DNA from: an uncultured Bacteroidales bacterium
GTDB lineage: Bacteria; Bacteroidota; Bacteroidia; Bacteroidales; F082
Assembly (NCBI GenBank): GCA_905234455.1
Contig: CAJOIH010000015.1
Location: 1-53,716 of the forward strand
Reading direction: 5' to 3'
Length of the DNA stretch: 53,716 nucleotides
Numbering within the stretch: the first letter of the stretch is position 1; the number at the start of each line of letters is the position of its first letter. Below, one piece after another: positions 1 to 7,998 of the stretch. Under the pieces are notes generated by a model. The model was not told the origin of the DNA, searched no databases, and worked only from the letters and a program-made list of their open reading frames with translations. A program made the position numbers and the translations under genes.

Positions 1-746
1 ATACCAATGCCGAAACACTATACCTTCGCAATAAGATTCGTCATGAACTGCTCCCTGTGATCGACAGCATCTCCAAAGAGGGGAGGGGCTCCATCCTGAA
101 ATCCATGAGCCATCTGGCTTCAGAGAATGCGTTGTTTCGGGAATTGGTGAAGGAAAAACTATCGCAGTTGGTGACGCAAGAAGCGTCGGGTACGTCATTG
201 CGAGGAGCGGAGCTAAGCGGAGCAGGGTGCTCTGAGCAACTTCTTTTCGAATGGTTAAGAGGTTATGGCTTTAACACCGACCAAGTCCACTTCATCCATG
301 AAGCCCTAAACACCGGCCAGCCTGGCACCAGCTTCTTCTCCCCAACCCATCGGGTGACCATTGAACGCGACGGTTTGGAATTGAAACCGATTTGTCAACA
401 AGTCAATATAAATATTGAATTAACTTACCAACAATTAAAGAATGACGCCAACTTCGAAATGGATAAATCCCCCGAAGTGGCCCAACTGGACTACGATAAA
501 CTGACCTTCCCGTTACAGCTAAGGAAATGGCAGGCGGGCGACCGGTTCCATCCCCTCGGAATGCACGGCTCCAAACTGCTGAGCGACTTCTTCGTAGATC
601 AAAAGATGACCACCCGACAAAAAGATGAATGCCAGGTGCTGACTACGGCTAATGACGAGATTGTGTGGGTGGTGGGCAGACGGATCGACGACCGTTTCAA
701 GGTGACGGATCAAACAAAAACCATCCTGGTCGTGCGGAGGTCTTAA
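1..746 (+). CDS. tilS: tRNA(Ile)-lysidine synthase, 3' part
   Basis: The frame is open from the left edge of the window, so the N-terminal ATP-pyrophosphatase part lies outside. Before the first in-window start (GTG at 57) the frame already reads YLRNKIRHELLPVI, which matches the conserved TilS segment after the catalytic domain. The C-terminus (LRKWQAGDRFHPLGM, then LLSDFFVDQKM and VGRRIDDRF) is the typical TilS C-terminal tRNA-binding domain. The enzyme attaches lysine to C34 of tRNA-Ile(CAU), so that it reads AUA. The fold assignment is firm; only the 5' end is missing. dsbD follows after 48 bases with its own promoter box. Confidence 0.93.
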   Translation, partial: TNAETLYLRNKIRHELLPVIDSISKEGRGSILKSMSHLASENALFRELVKEKLSQLVTQEASGTSLRGAELSGAGCSEQLLFEWLRGYGFNTDQVHFIHEALNTGQPGTSFFSPTHRVTIERDGLELKPICQQVNINIELTYQQLKNDANFEMDKSPEVAQLDYDKLTFPLQLRKWQAGDRFHPLGMHGSKLLSDFFVDQKMTTRQKDECQVLTTANDEIVWVVGRRIDDRFKVTDQTKTILVVRRS

Positions 747-755
747 TGTTTTTTT

Positions 756-763
756 TAATTTTG
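756..763 (+). promoter_or_regulatory. -7 box TAATTTTG upstream of dsbD
   Basis: TAATTTTG fits the Bacteroidota -7 consensus TAnnTTTG and lies 31 bases before the dsbD signal-peptide ATG at 795. No clear -33 TTTG was identified. Confidence 0.5.
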
Positions 764-794
764 CACCTTCCTTTTGAGAATAATACCTACCGAT

Positions 795-2826
795 ATGAAG
801 AAACTGTTTCTGTCGCTATTGTTGGTCTTCATGACCGCTTTCGCTGTTCAATCCCGGGCTCAAGTTCAATGACTTGAACGACAACGAGTTCGAGCTGGTG
901 GCCACCGCGACCATTGAGCCATCCTATCACATCTATTCCACCAAAATGCCTGACCTGGCGCCGCTGCCTACGGTGTTCAGCTTCGAGGCTACCGAGTATT
1001 ACGAGCCCGTGGGTGAAGGATATGACCTCACCGAGGTGCCTCTGTTTCACGATGATATCTTCGAGACGGATTATTATCAATTCTCGGGTACTGCTTCGTT
1101 TGGTCAGAAATTCAAGAAACTCAAGGAAGGTCCCTTCCAGATTGTGGGTGAGCTGAACTACCAGGCCTGCAAGGACGGCATGTGTGTCTCTCTCACCGAA
1201 GATATCGAACAAACCTACGGAGTGCTGAAAGCTGCTGACGAAGGCGTCGGCGGTCACGCCAAGTCGAACATCTGGACGATGATCCTCGAGGCCATCCTCT
1301 GGGGTTTCGCCGCCCTGCTGACCCCCTGTGTCTTCCCCATGATCCCCATGACGGTGTCGTTCTTCATGCACGGCGAAGGGGAGAGCAAGGCACAAGGCCG
1401 TTTCAAGGCTTTCATGTACTTCCTCTTCATCGTGCTGCTCTACACCCTGCCCATCGCCATCATCATCATTGTGACTTGGCTCGTGGGTGGTAATAGCGTC
1501 ACGGCCGACATCTTCAACTGGCTGGCCACACACTGGCTGCCGAATATCATCTTCTTCCTGGTGTTCATGGTCTTCGCGGCCTCCTTCTTCGGCGCCTTCG
1601 AGATCACCCTGGGCAGCAATATGGTGAACAAGAGCGACAGTAAGCAGAATACCAAGAATCTCGGCGGCATCTTCTTCATGGCCTTGACCCTGGTGCTAGT
1701 GTCGTTTGCCTGCACGGGTCCCATCGTGGGCACGGTGTTGATCAAGTCTACTTCGGGAGAGTTCTGGGCACCTATCGTGACGATGTTTGCCTTTGCCGTG
1801 GCTTTTGCCCTGCCGTTTGCCATCTTTGCCTTCTTCCCGAACCTGCTCCAACGTCTGCCCAAGAGCGGCGGTTGGCTCAACTCGGTGAAGGTGGTGCTGG
1901 GCTTTATCGAGGTCGCCCTCGGCTTCAAGTTCCTCAGCGTTGCCGACCAAACCTATCACTGGCATCTGCTCGACCGTGAGGTCTACCTCGGCATCTGGAT
2001 CGTGTGCTTCACCCTGCTGGGTCTTTACCTTCTCGGCAAGATCCGCTTCAAAGGCGAGAAGGAAGTCAAGGAACTGGGTGTGTTCCGCTTGATTCTCATC
2101 ATCATTGACTTCACTTTTGTCGTCTATATGATCCCCGGTATGTGGGGTGCTCCGTTGAAGGCCCTCTCTGGCTATCTGCCTCCGAAACAAACTCTCGACT
2201 TCGACCTCAATCGTATCATCGAGGAGAACAGCGAAAAGGTGATCGATTACGTGGATGCCAAATTCGCCAACATGACGGTGGCGGCGAACGCCCAGACCCC
2301 GCTGATGGAAGGCGATGCCAACTATTCCTGTGAGGATCCCAAGTACGCCGACCTCTTCCACTTGGCCCATAACCTGAAAGGCTACTTCGATTATGACCAG
2401 GCGCTGGCCTGCGCCAAAGCCCAAGGCAAGCCCATCTTCATCGACTTCACCGGCCACGGCTGCGTGAACTGCCGTGAGATGGAAGCCAACGTGTGGAGCG
2501 ATTCCCGAGTGAAAGATATGCTGCGCAACGATTTCATCCTCTGCGCTTTGTATGTTGATGACAAGACTTCTTTGCCTCAAGAGGAATGGTATACCTCCGC
2601 TTACGACGGCAAGGAGAAGAAGACCATCGGCCGTAAGAACGCCGACTTCCAGATTGCCAAGTTCGGTACCAACGCCCAGCCGTACTACTGCCTGATGGAC
2701 CACAACGGCAACCTGCTGATGAAGCCCCGGGCTTACGACCTCGATAAAGATGCTTTTGTCAACTTCTTGAAGGAAGGTCTGCAGCACTTCCAGGAAGGCA
2801 CGTTCTTCCAACATGTTCTAGATTAA
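795..2826 (+). CDS. dsbD: Thiol:disulfide interchange protein DsbD, signal peptide out of frame
   Basis: DsbD carries electrons from cytoplasmic thioredoxin across the inner membrane to periplasmic thiol proteins. The body (frame starting TTG 874) has an N-terminal DsbD-alpha domain with a CKDGMC pair, a multi-span membrane domain with the two redox cysteines in TPCVFP (about residue 152) and ACTGP (about residue 280), and a C-terminal thioredoxin domain with CVNC (about residues 530-533). The signal peptide MKKLFLSLLLVFMTAF is encoded from ATG 795 but in a different frame, which stops at 870-872. The body frame upstream of 874 has a stop at 832 and no ATG. So a one-base insertion or two-base loss sits near 849-873. 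Either the gene is broken or the assembly has an indel. Family assignment is firm. Confidence 0.85.
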
Positions 2827-2837
2827 TCTAGATAGCC

Positions 2838-4058
2838 ATGAGAAAACTGCTTTTGGCTTTTTTCGCATTGGCAGTGATGCTGGTCGAGGTCAAGCCTGTG
2901 CTGGCCTGCACCTCCGTCATCGTCTCTGGTCGCGTCACCAAAGATGGTCGCCCACTGATTTATAAGAACCGCGACACCAGGATCTTAAGCAATATGACCA
3001 TCGTGGTTCAGGGCCCTCGGTATCGTTACCTGGGGTTGGTCAATGCCAAAGACACCATCCCGTTAGATGTTTGGGGCGGCCACAACGAGGCCGGTTTCGC
3101 CATTGTCAATACCGCAGCGTATAATTTGAATGGTAACGGTGGCGACACCGACGGCGACGGTATCCTGATGCGCAAGGCATTGGGCCTCTGCGCTACTCTT
3201 GAGGACTTTGAACGCCTGATCGACACGGTGAAGAAGCCGATGGACGTGAATTCCAATTTTGCCGTACTCGATGCCCAGGGAGGTTGTGCCTATTACGAGA
3301 CGGGCAATTACAGTTTTGTGAAGTTCGATGCCAATGACACCTTAGTGGCACCTGATGGCTATCTGATGCGCACCAACTTCGGCACCACAGGCAACCATAA
3401 GCTGGATGTCGGTGTGGAGCGGTATCAAGCCATCACCGTTTTCATGAAGGAGGCTTGCAGGGAAGGCCATCTGGACCATGACTATCTGGTCACGCACATC
3501 CCACGCTACATGACCCATGGCCTGACCAAGATGAACATCTACGATTTCATGCCGGAAACGGAATCCGATACCACGTTTTTCCCCTTTGCCGATTACACCG
3601 TCCGTTATAGCACGGCATCGGTGATCCTCGTACAAGGTGTGAGACCCGGCGAGTCGCCGTTGAATACCGTCAGCTGGACCATCATGGGCTGGCCTTTGAC
3701 TACCATTGCCATGCCGTTGGTGCATACCCCTTCTGGCAAGTTGCCTTCCATCGTCACCAATGATGGCACTGGCCATTCTTGGCTTTGCGAGAAAGGCCTG
3801 GAATTAAAGTCACGTGCCTTCTCCTTAAAGCGCGGCAACACCACTTCGTACTGCAACATCGCTGTCCTCTTCAACAAAAAAGGCACGGGCATCCTCCAGC
3901 GAATCCTTCCCCTTGAAGCGGAAGTGATGCGCCGAGGCGAGGAAGCTTTGAAAGAATTCCGCAAACATCCGAAGGACGCTGCATCAATGGAATCCTACTA
4001 TGATTGGGTTGATACGTTTATTAGGGAGAATTATCGGGTTTTGTTAGAAGAAGAATAA
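2838..4058 (+). CDS. Secreted Ntn-hydrolase (choloylglycine hydrolase / C45-like)
   Basis: A 406-residue exported protein. The signal peptide ends ...VKPVLAC, so cleavage before Cys24 would expose an N-terminal cysteine, the nucleophile of Ntn-hydrolases. Downstream, YKNRD and WGGHNEAGFAIVNTA fit the linear amide C-N hydrolase family, which includes bile salt hydrolase, penicillin V acylase and acyltransferase C45. The Ala-Cys junction could also pass as a lipobox, but a catalytic Cys1 is the better reading given the family. It starts 11 bases after dsbD and is probably co-transcribed. The substrate is unknown; some amide bond of an acyl-amino compound is expected. Confidence 0.8.
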   Translation: MRKLLLAFFALAVMLVEVKPVLACTSVIVSGRVTKDGRPLIYKNRDTRILSNMTIVVQGPRYRYLGLVNAKDTIPLDVWGGHNEAGFAIVNTAAYNLNGNGGDTDGDGILMRKALGLCATLEDFERLIDTVKKPMDVNSNFAVLDAQGGCAYYETGNYSFVKFDANDTLVAPDGYLMRTNFGTTGNHKLDVGVERYQAITVFMKEACREGHLDHDYLVTHIPRYMTHGLTKMNIYDFMPETESDTTFFPFADYTVRYSTASVILVQGVRPGESPLNTVSWTIMGWPLTTIAMPLVHTPSGKLPSIVTNDGTGHSWLCEKGLELKSRAFSLKRGNTTSYCNIAVLFNKKGTGILQRILPLEAEVMRRGEEALKEFRKHPKDAASMESYYDWVDTFIRENYRVLLEEE

Positions 4059-4073
4059 TTTCTTTCAAAATTA

Positions 4074-4116
4074 TTGTCAAAAGCATTGACAAGTTATTAA
4101 TTTATTATTACTTTTG
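4074..4116 (+). promoter_or_regulatory. Palindrome plus -7 box TACTTTTG ahead of the TA pair
   Basis: TTGTCAA (4074-4080) and TTGACAA (4086-4092) form a 7-bp inverted repeat with a 5-nt spacer. The second arm starts 20 nt before TACTTTTG (4109-4116), about where a -33 element should lie. The layout resembles an autoregulatory operator of a toxin-antitoxin operon. A second possible -7 box, TATTTTTG, is at 4182-4189. Confidence 0.45.
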
Positions 4117-4209
4117 TGACCTAAAATATTAATTGCTCGAAAATAATCCGAGTAATAATGGTAGTTAATCAATTATTGTTTTATTTTTGTAGGTCAGAAA
4201 GGAAATCAT

Positions 4210-4365
4210 ATGCGAACCATAATGGTTACAACAAAAAAGGCAAATACGAATCCCAGTCGTCCAGAAAAAAAGTCTTACCCAAAGACTTTGAAAGGTTGCT
4301 TTTCATTTGAAGAATTCCAGGACCTCCTCAACGAGAAGATCAGGGAACATTATGAAAAGGTATGA
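4210..4365 (+). CDS. Small antitoxin-like protein (51 aa)
   Basis: Reads from ATG 4210 to TGA 4363-4365. The product is basic at the N-terminus and ends in a helix-rich stretch around FSFEEFQDLLNEKI. It overlaps the toxin-like gene by 14 bases (toxin ATG at 4352), the usual antitoxin-first arrangement of RelBE/ParDE operons. The sequence is not one I can place in a named antitoxin family, so the role is inferred from size, position and overlap. Confidence 0.6.
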   Translation: MRTIMVTTKKANTNPSRPEKKSYPKTLKGCFSFEEFQDLLNEKIREHYEKV

Positions 4366-4666
4366 AATCGAATTTCGCAAACAGATAAAACTTGATATCG
4401 ATCAAATCAAGGATTTTATTGTTAAGAAAACAAGTCGCGAAAACGCCGAGCGATACGCAGCTGAACTATATAATGAAATCCTCTCTCTATCGTATTTAGC
4501 GGACAGTATCAAGGTTACAGGATGGAGCATTTCCAGAAAATATAGTAGAAGCAAAAGAGAAAAGGTGCTTATTACTCAAAACAAGAAATGGAGCATCTTC
4601 TTTCATACCTATAGGAACAAGGTAATCGTTGACAAAGTATTGGCTTCAAAACTTGTCGTGGAATAA
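4352..4666 (+). CDS. RelE/ParE-type toxin-like protein
   Basis: 104 residues from the internal ATG 4352; an upstream in-frame start at 4307 would lie inside the antitoxin gene and adds a non-conserved stretch. The start MKRYEIEFRKQIKLDID and the later YLADSIKVTGWSISRKYSRSK and FFHTYRNKVIVDKV follow the RelE/ParE pattern: an N-terminal strand with two helices, then a beta-sheet core. Such toxins cleave mRNA on the ribosome or poison gyrase; which applies here cannot be told. It lies in an AT-rich patch beside GC-rich housekeeping genes, suggesting recent acquisition. Confidence 0.65.
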   Translation: MKRYEIEFRKQIKLDIDQIKDFIVKKTSRENAERYAAELYNEILSLSYLADSIKVTGWSISRKYSRSKREKVLITQNKKWSIFFHTYRNKVIVDKVLASKLVVE

Positions 4667-4668
4667 AA

Positions 4669-4691
4669 AGCCCAGGGCGTTGCCCTGGGCT
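4669..4691 (-). terminator. Intrinsic terminator for the M20 dipeptidase
   Basis: A perfect 10-bp stem (AGCCCAGGGC / GCCCTGGGCT) with a 3-nt loop. On the minus strand it is followed by CTTTTTATT. A smaller hairpin, CGCCCC-TAT-GGGGCG then TTTGTTGT at 4703-4725, could serve the plus-strand TA pair. Confidence 0.65.
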
Positions 4692-4736
4692 AGAAGGATA
4701 ATCGCCCCTATGGGGCGTTTGTTGTCCCTTAATGAG

Positions 4737-6104
4737 TTACTTGCCTTCAGCGAAATGCTTGTAGAACTGAATGATTGTCTCGATGCCTTTGTAGAAGTGG
4801 TCGAGGCGGTAATTCTCGTTGGGGGAGTGGATGGCGTCCTCGCCGAGGCCGAAGCCCATGAGGATGGACTTGATGCCCAGCACTCTCTCGAATTCAGAGA
4901 TGATCGGAATGGAACCACCAGAACGCATGGGGATGGGCTGTTTGCCGTAGGTGTCCATGTAAGCGGCCTCAGCGGCTTTGTAGGCCGGCAGGTCGATGGG
5001 GCAGCCATAGGCCTGACCGCCGTGCAACGGAGTGACCTTCACGGTGACGTACTTGGGAGCTTTCTTCTCGAAGTAGTTCTTCACCAGCTTGGCGATCTTC
5101 TCGTGGTCCTGGTTAGGCACCAGACGGCAGGAGAGCTTGGCGTAGGCCTTAGAGGGCAACACGGTCTTGCTGCCCTCACCGGTGTAGCCGCCCCACATTC
5201 CGCAGAGGTCGAAGGTCGGACGGATGCCGACACGCTCGATCTTGGTGTATCCCTTCTCGCCACGGAGGGCCTTCACGTTGAGGCTTTCCTTATAGGCTTT
5301 TTCATCGTAAGGGGCCATGTTCAGCAGTTGACGTTCCTTGCGTGAGCAGTTGATCACGTCATCATAAAAATGTGGGATGGTGATGTGGTTGTTCTCATCC
5401 ATGCAGCCAGCGATCAACTCGCAGAGCGTATTCAGCGGATTGGCTACGCTGCCGCCGAAGATGCCCGAGTGCAGGTCGGCGTTGGGACCGGTGACTTCGA
5501 TCTCCCAGTAGGCAAGACCACGCAAGCCAGTGGTGATCGAAGGTACGTCTGTGGCGATCATCGAAGTGTCGGAAACCAGAATGACGTCGGCCTTCACCAA
5601 GTTCTTGTATTTCACAATCCATTTGGCGAGGCTGCCGGATCCGATCTCTTCCTCGCCTTCGAGCATGAACTTCACGTTGCAGGGGAGGGTGCCGGTCTTG
5701 ACCATGGTCTCGAAAGCCTTGGCGTGCATGAACGACTGGCCTTTGTCGTCGTCGGCACCACGAGCCCAGATGCGGCCGTCTTTCACCACGGGCTCAAAGG
5801 GTTTGGTATTCCATAACTTGATGGGATCCACAGGCATCACGTCGTAGTGGCCATAGACCAATACGGTGGGCTTCTTCGGGTCGATGATCTTCTCGCCATA
5901 CACGATGGGGTTGCCGTCGGTAGGCATCACCTCAGCCTTGTCGGCGCCAGCCTTCAGCAAGTGCTTGCGCCAGCATTCCGCACAGCGGATCATGTCAGGT
6001 TTGTGTTCCGCCTCCGAGCTGATGGAGGGGATGCGAATCAGTTCAAAAAGTTCCTCAAGGAAGCGATCTTTGTTGTCTTTGATGTACTTGTCGGTGACTT
6101 TCAT
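4737..6104 (-). CDS. M20 family dipeptidase
   Basis: A 455-residue metallopeptidase, full length for the M20/M25/M40 dipeptidase family (CNDP/DapE-like). Metal-site motifs are visible: YGHYDVMPVDP (metal His, catalytic-loop Asp), GADDDKGQ (bridging Asp), EGEEEIGSG (catalytic Glu pair) and a late H-S-P-N-E stretch. There is no signal peptide, so it acts in the cytoplasm, probably hydrolysing dipeptides or small peptides. It has its own promoter box (6140-6147, minus) and terminator. High confidence in family, not in exact substrate. Confidence 0.92.
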   Translation of the reverse strand: MKVTDKYIKDNKDRFLEELFELIRIPSISSEAEHKPDMIRCAECWRKHLLKAGADKAEVMPTDGNPIVYGEKIIDPKKPTVLVYGHYDVMPVDPIKLWNTKPFEPVVKDGRIWARGADDDKGQSFMHAKAFETMVKTGTLPCNVKFMLEGEEEIGSGSLAKWIVKYKNLVKADVILVSDTSMIATDVPSITTGLRGLAYWEIEVTGPNADLHSGIFGGSVANPLNTLCELIAGCMDENNHITIPHFYDDVINCSRKERQLLNMAPYDEKAYKESLNVKALRGEKGYTKIERVGIRPTFDLCGMWGGYTGEGSKTVLPSKAYAKLSCRLVPNQDHEKIAKLVKNYFEKKAPKYVTVKVTPLHGGQAYGCPIDLPAYKAAEAAYMDTYGKQPIPMRSGGSIPIISEFERVLGIKSILMGFGLGEDAIHSPNENYRLDHFYKGIETIIQFYKHFAEGK

Positions 6105-6139
6105 ATTGTTTAGGATTTATAGTTTTTGAAAATGATAGG

Positions 6140-6177
6140 CAAAGATATGGATTTCTTTTGAAAATTGTTTATCTTTG
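6140..6177. promoter_or_regulatory. Divergent -7 boxes between dipeptidase and yhcG-like gene
   Basis: CAAAGATA at 6140-6147 is TATCTTTG on the minus strand, facing the M20 dipeptidase. TATCTTTG at 6170-6177 faces the PDDEXK gene on the plus strand. Both fit TAnnTTTG. Confidence 0.6.
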
Positions 6178-6206
6178 CAAAGCAAAACTAAAGTGGGAAT
6201 AGATAA

Positions 6207-7349
6207 ATGTCAAAAGCGGTTTCAACTGATTTGATTGAACTTGAAAAGCAGTTTGCTTACGTTGATTCCATTATCAACAGGCATCGCACGACGGCTATTG
6301 CCAAGGTGAATGTGGAATCGTTGCTGACTGCTTGGGAAGTGGGTAGGTATATTTCCATTCAGTTGAAATCTTCCCGATGGGGTTCCAAGGTGGTCAGCGA
6401 TTTGGCTGATTACCTGAAACGGCAGAATCCCAAGCGCAGGGGATTTGGGAAACGGAACCTATATAATATGGTGAAGTTTTATGACATCTATAGTGCTGTT
6501 GAGTTTACTGATCTTGTCCAAAGGCTTAAACTTGGTGAAATTGTGCAGTTGCCAATTGCACAAATTGAATCTGATGAAATTGTGCAGTTACCAATTGCAC
6601 AATTAGTGGACCAACCATTGATGCCTCTTCCTAATATTTTGGCTATCACCACTTTTACAAATCATGTGGAAATATTCAATCGATGTAAGTCTTTTGAGGA
6701 AAGCGTTTTTTACATGCTCTACGCAGCCCATCAGCGATTGAAGACGGAGGAGTTGCGTCGTAGCATCGTGACGCAGACCTATGCAACGCTTCTCGACAAA
6801 GACAAGATGATGTCGCCGAATTTGAGGGAGAAGTATCCCAATATTGACTTTGTTTTGAAAGACAAGGCAATCGTTGATTTCTTGGATTTGCCTCAAAAGC
6901 ACAACGAACATCATCTTCATAAGGGTTTGCTTGCGCACATGAAGGAATTCATCCTTGAGCTCGGCAAGGATTTCCTGTTTGTGGAAAGCGAATTTGCCGT
7001 TCAAGTAGGTGGCTCCACAAGACGCATTGATTTGTTGTTTTATCATCGAGCGTTACAGTGTCTCGTTGCCATTGAGTTGAAAACCATTGATTTTGAGCCG
7101 GAGTTTGTTGGAAAGATGGATATGTACCTGGAAGCCCTTGACCGTGATGTGAAGCGTGACAATGAAAACCCAAGCATTGGCATCATCCTTTGTCCATCGG
7201 CTGACCGTAGCATGGTGGAATATACGTTGAGTCGTTCATTGAGTCCCACAATGGTGGCTGAGTACCGAAGCAAGCTGATACCACAAGAGGTAATGCAAAG
7301 GTCATTGGATGAATACTGCTCTTTTTTGAATAAGAATCTGACCGAATAA
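6207..7349 (+). CDS. YhcG/DUF1016-type PDDEXK nuclease-fold protein
   Basis: 380 residues. The N-terminal half is the DUF1016 helical domain (WEVGRYISIQLKSS, GFGKRNLYNMVKFYD). The C-terminal half is a PDDEXK-like core (RRIDLLFYHRALQCLVAIELKT, with the D and E-x-K positions visible). Such proteins are widespread in accessory regions and have been proposed as nucleases or restriction-associated factors; function is unsettled. Between the domains lies a 39-bp tandem repeat encoding EIVQLPIAQ twice. It starts an AT-rich accessory block and has a TATCTTTG box 29 bases before its ATG. Confidence 0.85.
   Translation: MSKAVSTDLIELEKQFAYVDSIINRHRTTAIAKVNVESLLTAWEVGRYISIQLKSSRWGSKVVSDLADYLKRQNPKRRGFGKRNLYNMVKFYDIYSAVEFTDLVQRLKLGEIVQLPIAQIESDEIVQLPIAQLVDQPLMPLPNILAITTFTNHVEIFNRCKSFEESVFYMLYAAHQRLKTEELRRSIVTQTYATLLDKDKMMSPNLREKYPNIDFVLKDKAIVDFLDLPQKHNEHHLHKGLLAHMKEFILELGKDFLFVESEFAVQVGGSTRRIDLLFYHRALQCLVAIELKTIDFEPEFVGKMDMYLEALDRDVKRDNENPSIGIILCPSADRSMVEYTLSRSLSPTMVAEYRSKLIPQEVMQRSLDEYCSFLNKNLTE
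6537..6602 (+). repeat. Two-copy 39-bp tandem repeat with internal palindromes
   Basis: Copies begin at 6537 and 6576. Over 27 bases they differ at one position (GTTGCC versus GTTACC). Each copy contains TTGTGCA and TGCACAA as inverted arms. In the second copy the arms extend to AATTGTGCA/TGCACAATT. The repeat unit is in frame, adding 13 residues. Confidence 0.85.
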
Positions 7350-7455
7350 TATTTGAATAATAATTACGAAATCTAATATACAAGAGAATAGATTAACTGA
7401 CATATTAAAGAAATAGCGTTTGTAACTGTTCTTGAACATCAAACCTTCCACTAAC

Positions 7456-7471
7456 GCCCTCTTTTGAGGGC
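7456..7471. other. Small hairpin GCCCTC-TTTT-GAGGGC
   Basis: A perfect 6-bp stem with a TTTT loop in the 260-base gap after the PDDEXK gene. No T-run follows on the plus strand, so a terminator role is doubtful. Confidence 0.3.
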
Positions 7472-7514
7472 AAAACTCATCAAGAATCAGTTATTTAATG
7501 TCGTGTATGGCACG

Positions 7515-7590
7515 GCGTGGAATAACTTGTTAGATGAGTGGGGTGTGGAAGCCCTGATGTTCAAGCAAGGAAACAATTCCACGCTTTTTT
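7515..7590 (+). promoter_or_regulatory. Long-range stem ending in T6: attenuator, terminator or small RNA
   Basis: GCGTGGAAT (7515-7523) pairs with ATTCCACGC (7576-7584). The stem can extend by TTGTT/AACAA across a 3-nt bulge. The 3' arm is followed at once by TTTTTT (7585-7590). It ends 20 bases before the HTH gene start at 7610. This looks like the end of a structured RNA or a leader terminator. No promoter for it was identified. Confidence 0.4.
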
Positions 7591-7609
7591 ATACCCAAAA
7601 TCCAAGGTC

Positions 7610-7831
7610 ATGGCCACGCACGAACCACATATCGGACACCTTATACAGGAAGAACTTGCTCGTCAAGGGCGGACTGTCACTTGGCTTGCCAAACAGTTGC
7701 ATTGTTCCCGCCAGAATGTGTATGGCATCTTTGAGCATCCTTGGATTTACACCGATACCTTGCTAAAGATCAGTGAGATTTTGGATGTTGATTTCTTCAA
7801 GGTTTACAGCGAATACCTCAGAATAGAATAA
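7610..7831 (+). CDS. Small HTH DNA-binding protein
   Basis: 73 residues from ATG 7610 (MATHEPHIGHLIQEELARQG). A longer in-frame start at 7538 would cover the stem-loop and adds 24 unlike residues, so it was not used. The core TVTWLAKQLHCSRQNVYGIF is a helix-turn-helix with a Q-N recognition helix, and the C-terminus is LLKISEILDVDFFKVYSEYL. This short XRE-like type is common in Bacteroidales. It may regulate the neighbouring secreted-protein genes or itself; TTGACAA/TTGTCA motifs lie directly downstream. Confidence 0.7.
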   Translation: MATHEPHIGHLIQEELARQGRTVTWLAKQLHCSRQNVYGIFEHPWIYTDTLLKISEILDVDFFKVYSEYLRIE

Positions 7832-7875
7832 TTGACAAGTGATGATTGGCAGTCTTGTCATGGATTGCTTGACAA
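7832..7875. repeat. TTGACAA/TTGTCA half-site cluster
   Basis: TTGACAAG (7832-7839), CTTGTCA (7854-7860) and TTGACAA (7869-7875) lie between the HTH gene and the next promoter. The first two form a 7-bp inverted repeat. The same words make the palindrome at 4074-4092. Confidence 0.4.
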
Positions 7876-7928
7876 TTTCATCAAGGAACGATTGATTGTA
7901 CATTTAGTTGATAATCAAAGTTTTCAGA

Positions 7929-7936
7929 TAAATTTG
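7929..7936 (+). promoter_or_regulatory. -7 box TAAATTTG
   Basis: TAAATTTG fits TAnnTTTG, with GTTG about 18 nt upstream. It precedes the exported-protein gene at 7999. Confidence 0.5.
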
Positions 7937-7956
7937 TAATGTCTTATTATCAACTA

Positions 7957-7991
7957 AAACCGATGAGCCTGATGGAATATAACTGGGCAAA
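7957..7991 (+). repeat. Leader repeat, copy 1
   Basis: Matches 8454-8489 at 32 of 36 aligned positions, around GCCTGATGG and ATATAACTGGGCAAA. Both copies end exactly 7 bases before the ATG of an exported-protein gene. Confidence 0.75.
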
Positions 7992-7998
7992 GCAAAGA

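Noticed and set aside
1696..2814. A 372-codon minus-strand frame over dsbD
   Set aside because: Shadow frame; DsbD motifs on the plus strand are unmistakable.
6536..6605. Possible CRISPR-like repeat
   Set aside because: Only two units, in frame within a gene and without spacers of CRISPR size.
7464..7766. A 100-codon frame over the stem-loop
   Set aside because: No recognisable start context or motif; it overlaps the HTH gene in another frame.
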